Shown: positions 61,008-64,000 of the stretch, piece by piece
Numbering within the stretch: position 1 is the stretch's first letter
Layout: each line of letters opens with the position of its first letter
NCBI RefSeq assembly: GCF_037974265.1
Contig: NZ_CP150233.1
Span: 1,302,001-1,366,000, forward strand
DNA: 64,000 nt
Direction of reading: 5' to 3'
Source of the DNA: Paenibacillus sp. FSL R5-0623
GTDB taxonomy: Bacteria > Bacillota > Bacilli > Paenibacillales > Paenibacillaceae
Position numbers and translations under genes: made by a program
The notes under the pieces: generated by a model
Databases searched by the model: none
Told to the model about the DNA's origin: nothing
What the model saw: only the letters and a program-made list of their open reading frames with translations

Positions 61008-62858
61008 ATGAAAACAGTATTGTATGTTCCACTGGATGATCGTCCAGCGAATCTGGATGATGTGATTGTGCAAGGGAAAGCAGCCGGTATCCATATCGTT
61101 ACACCGAACCTGAGTGATATTAAGAATCGTCTGGACTCGGAGAAAACCGTAGATGGCACAACGCTGCTCGGCACCTCCACGCCGGTTTATGGCAAACCGT
61201 CCAAGATTCACGACTTTATTCTGAAACATGCTGCTAAGGTTGACGGATTCATAATCTCATCCGATATGCTCGCTTATGGCGGTCTGATTGGCAGTCGTCA
61301 GCTCCGCGAAGATGGAGGAGGTGACTACCCTGAATACGATGAGGAAACCACTCGTTTGCTGGATGTGATTCGCGTGATCAAGCAGAAATATCCACGCAAA
61401 CCCGTATTTGTAATGGATACCATCATGCGTTTGGCTACAACCTCGTTTGCAGATGGTTTGGCGCTCGATGCATATAATGAGTCCCGTGCGTTGATGCAGC
61501 AGCCACGTCAGACATACACCGAATTTGAGGATATTATCGAGGGTTATAACCTGTCCCCGGATGGAGTGGAATATGGGACAACGACCTATTTTGATAAAGA
61601 ACAGTATTACAATACAAGACAGCATAAATTCAAAACAAATCTGTACATTCTGGATCAGCTGGCTCGCACAGGTTATATCGATTTCCTTGCAGTTGGAGTC
61701 GACGATGCTAACACGCAGGGTGTTCAGATCAATGAAATCAAATATGTAGAAGCGCGGATCAATGAATGGCTGGGTGGAACCAATGGGCAAAATCCGGATC
61801 GTGCTATTATCTTGCCGGATGCAGATGGTCTGGGGCACGCTTTGGTCGCTCGCATGGCTAACCAGTTGTTCCGAGGCGGGGCGAGGACACGTTACGCAGT
61901 GAAATATTTTGGTCCTCACGGCAATACCATCATTAACACGTATGAATACATGGATGTACACGAGAATGTGGTTCGTCATGTGGATATTGTAGGTGGTGTG
62001 CTTGTAGCGGATTCGGCATATCCTGAACCGGAGGTGGTGACGGATGTGGGTGCTGGCTTGGAAAATAAACAGCTAGTGGCTGTAGCAACCGATCAAGTTG
62101 TCCCGTTCGACATGACCTCCGAACTGGATCGTATGACCAAGGGTCACCCAGGTAATTCCGGGGAGAACACAAGCATCGATATCGAGATTATTGCCATTAC
62201 GGCTCTGGATCAGGTGCAGGCTGCGTTGGAGCAATTGACGCTGAATAGTGAGCAAGGTCTGCCTTCGGTATTGATTGATTTTGTGGGTAAAGGACCAGCC
62301 AATGTTGATGTTGCCGAAGCATTGCTCAACAGTCCATATACCGGACGGGTTCTGGGATACAGTGCATGGAATACACCGGGTAATAAGATCGGTATTGCTG
62401 TAGGTATGGGGCAGTCGAGGTACGCATTGATCACAACAGAGAAGCATGAGCATAAGTTGCGAGATGCTATGAATGCGCATGGCTCGCTGTTGTTTAAGCG
62501 TTTCCTGAAGGATTACTACTACAAAGCGGTAGCGATTGCGGACATCCGCACATATTCCCGAGCCCATGCGCTGTATACCAACGTGGCTACCCTTTCGGAT
62601 CAAAATATGTTGCTGTTCAACTCAGAGGAAGACTATGCCCATTTGCAAACATTGCTCCGTGATTTGATGCAGACGTATACCACGGCGCTTGCGAATAAAA
62701 CAGCCTTCCAGACAGGCAGTGTGGCGATTAAGCAGATCTGTAATGACGAATTGTCCTACGCGACGTATGCTAGTGCGCTGCTGGAATATGCGAATCCGGA
62801 TTTCATCTGGGGCCGTGCGTTTGAGATTACGTTGAACCCGAAGGTTGCTTTGAACTAA
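61008..62858 (+). CDS. DUF4127 family protein
   Basis: The 616-residue protein has no signal peptide and begins with MKTVLYVPLDDRPANLD, the hallmark DDRP motif of the family. Later landmarks are SSDMLAYGGLIGSR (about 83-97), VFVMDTIMRLATT (about 138), FLAVGVDDANTQG (about 226) and ILPDADGLGHALVARMANQLF (about 268). These give an alternating alpha-beta protein likely to bind a sugar or nucleotide, function unknown. ACAGGAGG lies 8 bases before the ATG, immediately after the MITE-like repeat. It is preceded by a leader-like element shared with the right end of the window. Confidence 0.88.
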   Translation: MKTVLYVPLDDRPANLDDVIVQGKAAGIHIVTPNLSDIKNRLDSEKTVDGTTLLGTSTPVYGKPSKIHDFILKHAAKVDGFIISSDMLAYGGLIGSRQLREDGGGDYPEYDEETTRLLDVIRVIKQKYPRKPVFVMDTIMRLATTSFADGLALDAYNESRALMQQPRQTYTEFEDIIEGYNLSPDGVEYGTTTYFDKEQYYNTRQHKFKTNLYILDQLARTGYIDFLAVGVDDANTQGVQINEIKYVEARINEWLGGTNGQNPDRAIILPDADGLGHALVARMANQLFRGGARTRYAVKYFGPHGNTIINTYEYMDVHENVVRHVDIVGGVLVADSAYPEPEVVTDVGAGLENKQLVAVATDQVVPFDMTSELDRMTKGHPGNSGENTSIDIEIIAITALDQVQAALEQLTLNSEQGLPSVLIDFVGKGPANVDVAEALLNSPYTGRVLGYSAWNTPGNKIGIAVGMGQSRYALITTEKHEHKLRDAMNAHGSLLFKRFLKDYYYKAVAIADIRTYSRAHALYTNVATLSDQNMLLFNSEEDYAHLQTLLRDLMQTYTTALANKTAFQTGSVAIKQICNDELSYATYASALLEYANPDFIWGRAFEITLNPKVALN

Positions 62859-62862
62859 ACTG

Positions 62863-63099
62863 CTATCTCACCATGGGCTCCTCATGTTTAGGTTGATCAC
62901 TGGTATGACTGTACTGCTTAATCTCTCCATTTTTAAAAATGATGTATTGATACTTCGCTTCCAGTTCATCCGCGAATGTTACTGAGGCACCGTAAGGTGC
63001 TTCAGAGCTTTTTGAAGAGTAGGTACCTTTTACTTCGATAAGCTGTTCGGGTGAGTAACCTTTCTGTTTCAAATAAAAGAAAGCGAGCTGCCAGGTCAA
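62863..63099 (-). pseudogene. N-terminally truncated DUF3139-like remnant
   Basis: The frame begins only with TTG at 63099 and reads TWQLAFFYLKQKGYSPEQLIEVKG...YGASVTFADELEAKYQYIIFKNGEIKQ. This corresponds to the middle and C-terminal parts of small membrane proteins of the DUF3139 type. The expected N-terminal membrane helix and start are missing, and no ribosome binding site is present. It abuts the end of the paralogous membrane gene, with a terminator hairpin built into its first codons. It is best read as a deletion remnant. Confidence 0.6.
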
Positions 63100-63116
63100 T
63101 GGTAGCTCGCTTTCTA
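63071..63116 (-). terminator. Terminator hairpin at the junction of the membrane gene and remnant
   Basis: GAAAGCGAGCTGCCA pairs with TGGTAGCTCGCTTTC around a 6-base loop (63079-63114), followed by a U-rich run on the minus strand. It is 5 bp beyond the membrane-gene stop codon. One arm overlaps the codons of the DUF3139-like remnant. Confidence 0.8.
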
Positions 63117-63120
63117 TCGT

Positions 63121-63597
63121 TTAAATTAAAATGATGGTAATTATTAAAAAAATTAATATAACAAAGGATACTAATAGAAATGATTTAGGATTTAAGCGCT
63201 TTTGCGCCACCCATATTCCATATGATGAAACAAGAGCTGCAATTAAAAAGAATAAATAAAATAAAAATCCTTCTTGAGTAAAAGGGAAACTGATATTAGC
63301 GAAATTAAAAAAACCAGAAAGGAATGGAATAATATAAACCGGAATAATTGCTACAATTGCAAATAAAATTGTTTGTGTCCAAAAAAAATACTTATTAATC
63401 AATTTCAAAAAGAAAATGGACAAAATAAATAATAACAAGTTTACTGTGAAAAAAGTCGGTGCAGTCCAAGTAATTAGTTGTCCCCAATCACTAACTTTTT
63501 CATTATACAGAAGAAACATGCTTAAAGTGTAGGTAACTATTCCTGCACAGTAGCTAGAGATCAACACCCATATATAAATTAAATCCGATTTTTTCAT
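63121..63597 (-). CDS. Four-helix membrane protein (paralogue 2), AT-rich
   Basis: The protein has about 158 residues with four to five membrane helices and is clearly related to the gene at 59950. It shares LIYIWVLISSYCAGIVTYTLSMFLLYN, WTAPTFFTVNLLLFILSIFFLKLINKYFFW and SFPFTQEG with VSSYGIWVAQKR. Its coding sequence is much richer in A+T than the paralogue and the flanking genes, which suggests separate acquisition or relaxed codon use. The ATG at 63597 has GGAGG 7 bases upstream. Function unknown. Confidence 0.75.
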   Translation of the reverse strand: MKKSDLIYIWVLISSYCAGIVTYTLSMFLLYNEKVSDWGQLITWTAPTFFTVNLLLFILSIFFLKLINKYFFWTQTILFAIVAIIPVYIIPFLSGFFNFANISFPFTQEGFLFYLFFLIAALVSSYGIWVAQKRLNPKSFLLVSFVILIFLIITIILI

Positions 63598-63746
63598 TAC
63601 TTCGCCTCCAATCATGATATAACGCTATCACTTTATTAAATAGTATATTTTTACATTTTATTTGTCTAGATAAATGAGAAAAAAATCACAATCTAGAATC
63701 GTCTTTTTTCCACCCGAATGACTCCCTTAATCGCACCGAAGTCGTA

Positions 63747-63900
63747 CGGAACACCATCCGCGCTAGGAATGAAAAGGTGTAAGATTGTATTATCCGATCA
63801 ATAGCAAGGGACGCACCGAAAGCACATACGCTAATGTACAGACCGGCAAGGTGGCCGGTCTTTTTGATGCGGTGAATGTAGTCCCGGTACTGGTTCGGTC
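63747..63900 (+). ncRNA. Conserved leader-like element, copy 2, ending in a terminator
   Basis: It aligns with copy 1 at 60589 over about 150 nt. The blocks GTAAGATTGTATTAT, CGATCAATAGCAAGG and CATACGCTAATGTACAG are almost identical. The terminator stem GACCGGC/GCCGGTC with TTTTT (63841-63865) shows an A-U pair where copy 1 has G-U. It lies to the right of paralogue 2, as copy 1 lies beside paralogue 1. Downstream, an AAAGGGGG motif at the very end of the window suggests a gene starting just beyond it. Confidence 0.65.
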
Positions 63901-64000
63901 GGAATACAGACTCTGAGTTAAAAGGGGGAGTCTACTGAGCTGCTGCACTGTCGCTGCACCGTGTGGGCAGATCTCAAACTTGCAGCCAAAGGGGGCGAAA
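63901..64000. other. Window end, leader region of a probable next gene
   Basis: No gene is present. AGACTC...GAGTCT forms a small hairpin, and AAAGGGGG ends 4 bases before the edge. This would suit the ribosome binding site of a gene starting at about 64001-64010. Confidence 0.3.

Noticed and set aside
61257..61979. 240-residue minus-strand frame
   Set aside because: It is antisense to the DUF4127 gene and rich in Cys and Ile from the opposite-frame codons.
1..64000. CRISPR arrays, rRNA and tRNA genes
   Set aside because: No short regularly spaced direct repeats, tRNA cloverleaf or rRNA core sequences were seen.

Overview
The window looks like a chromosomal segment of a Paenibacillus-type soil or rhizosphere Firmicute. 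The reasons are strong AAGGAGG-type ribosome binding sites, frequent TTG and GTG starts, sugar ABC importers without their own ATPase, membrane-bound AraC-type sensor regulators, an S-layer-homology protein, a T-box leader on proS, a preQ1-type leader on queC, and many short dispersed repeats between genes. The assignment is inferred from gene content; there is no rRNA or tRNA gene here to confirm it.

Layout. 1-6.6 kb: a partial metallo-hydrolase divergent from an Lrp/AsnC regulator, a small membrane protein, a heterodimeric ABC exporter pair and an SLH protein with a possible ECF-sigma promoter. 7.3-19.6 kb: a glycan locus with an LplB/LplC/LplA-type importer, GH29 fucosidase, CBM9-like protein, 877-residue transglutaminase-like protein and GH18 enzyme, facing a 766-residue membrane AraC-type sensor regulator. 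None of the four enzyme or binding genes encodes a visible signal peptide, so the breakdown of the imported glycan or glycopeptide seems to be cytoplasmic. 19.9-25.7 kb: a GH43 xylosidase with a divergent AraC regulator, then YdeI, DinB and WYL-regulator genes, then an unusual ArsR-type regulator. 26-33.9 kb: an arabinan operon with secreted AbnA-type arabinanase, importer, a second exported GH43 arabinanase and a cytoplasmic GH43 enzyme. It has cre-like sites, and a 0.86-kb tandem array of strongly structured 342-bp repeats lies inside it.

34-41.6 kb: EcsC, a free-standing prolyl-tRNA editing protein, an Fsr-like MFS pump, the queuosine precursor operon queC-queD-queE-queF under a preQ1-I-like leader, a 160-bp MITE-like element, and an AIM24 plus coiled-coil pair. 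41.9-49.4 kb: small and partial proteins, a WYL regulator, a DEDDh exonuclease, an unidentified structured leader in front of a membrane-anchored FAD protein, and T-box-controlled proS. 49.4-64 kb: a cell-wall 5'-nucleotidase with LysM, an XRE-ImmA pair, an ArpU regulator, a GAF histidine kinase and response regulator with a cysteine-rich sensor, an FMN reductase with two VOC proteins, and a DUF4127 gene flanked by two paralogous four-helix membrane proteins.

The most interesting unexplained elements are four. (1) A roughly 150-nt leader-like element occurs twice (about 60.6 and 63.75 kb); each copy ends in an intrinsic terminator and sits near a paralogous membrane gene. (2) The tandem structured repeats lie at 31.9-32.8 kb. 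(3) The glycan locus has cytoplasmic GH18, GH29 and transglutaminase-like proteins. (4) A TIR-bearing repeat family has at least three copies, one of them inserted between a leader and the ribosome binding site of its gene.
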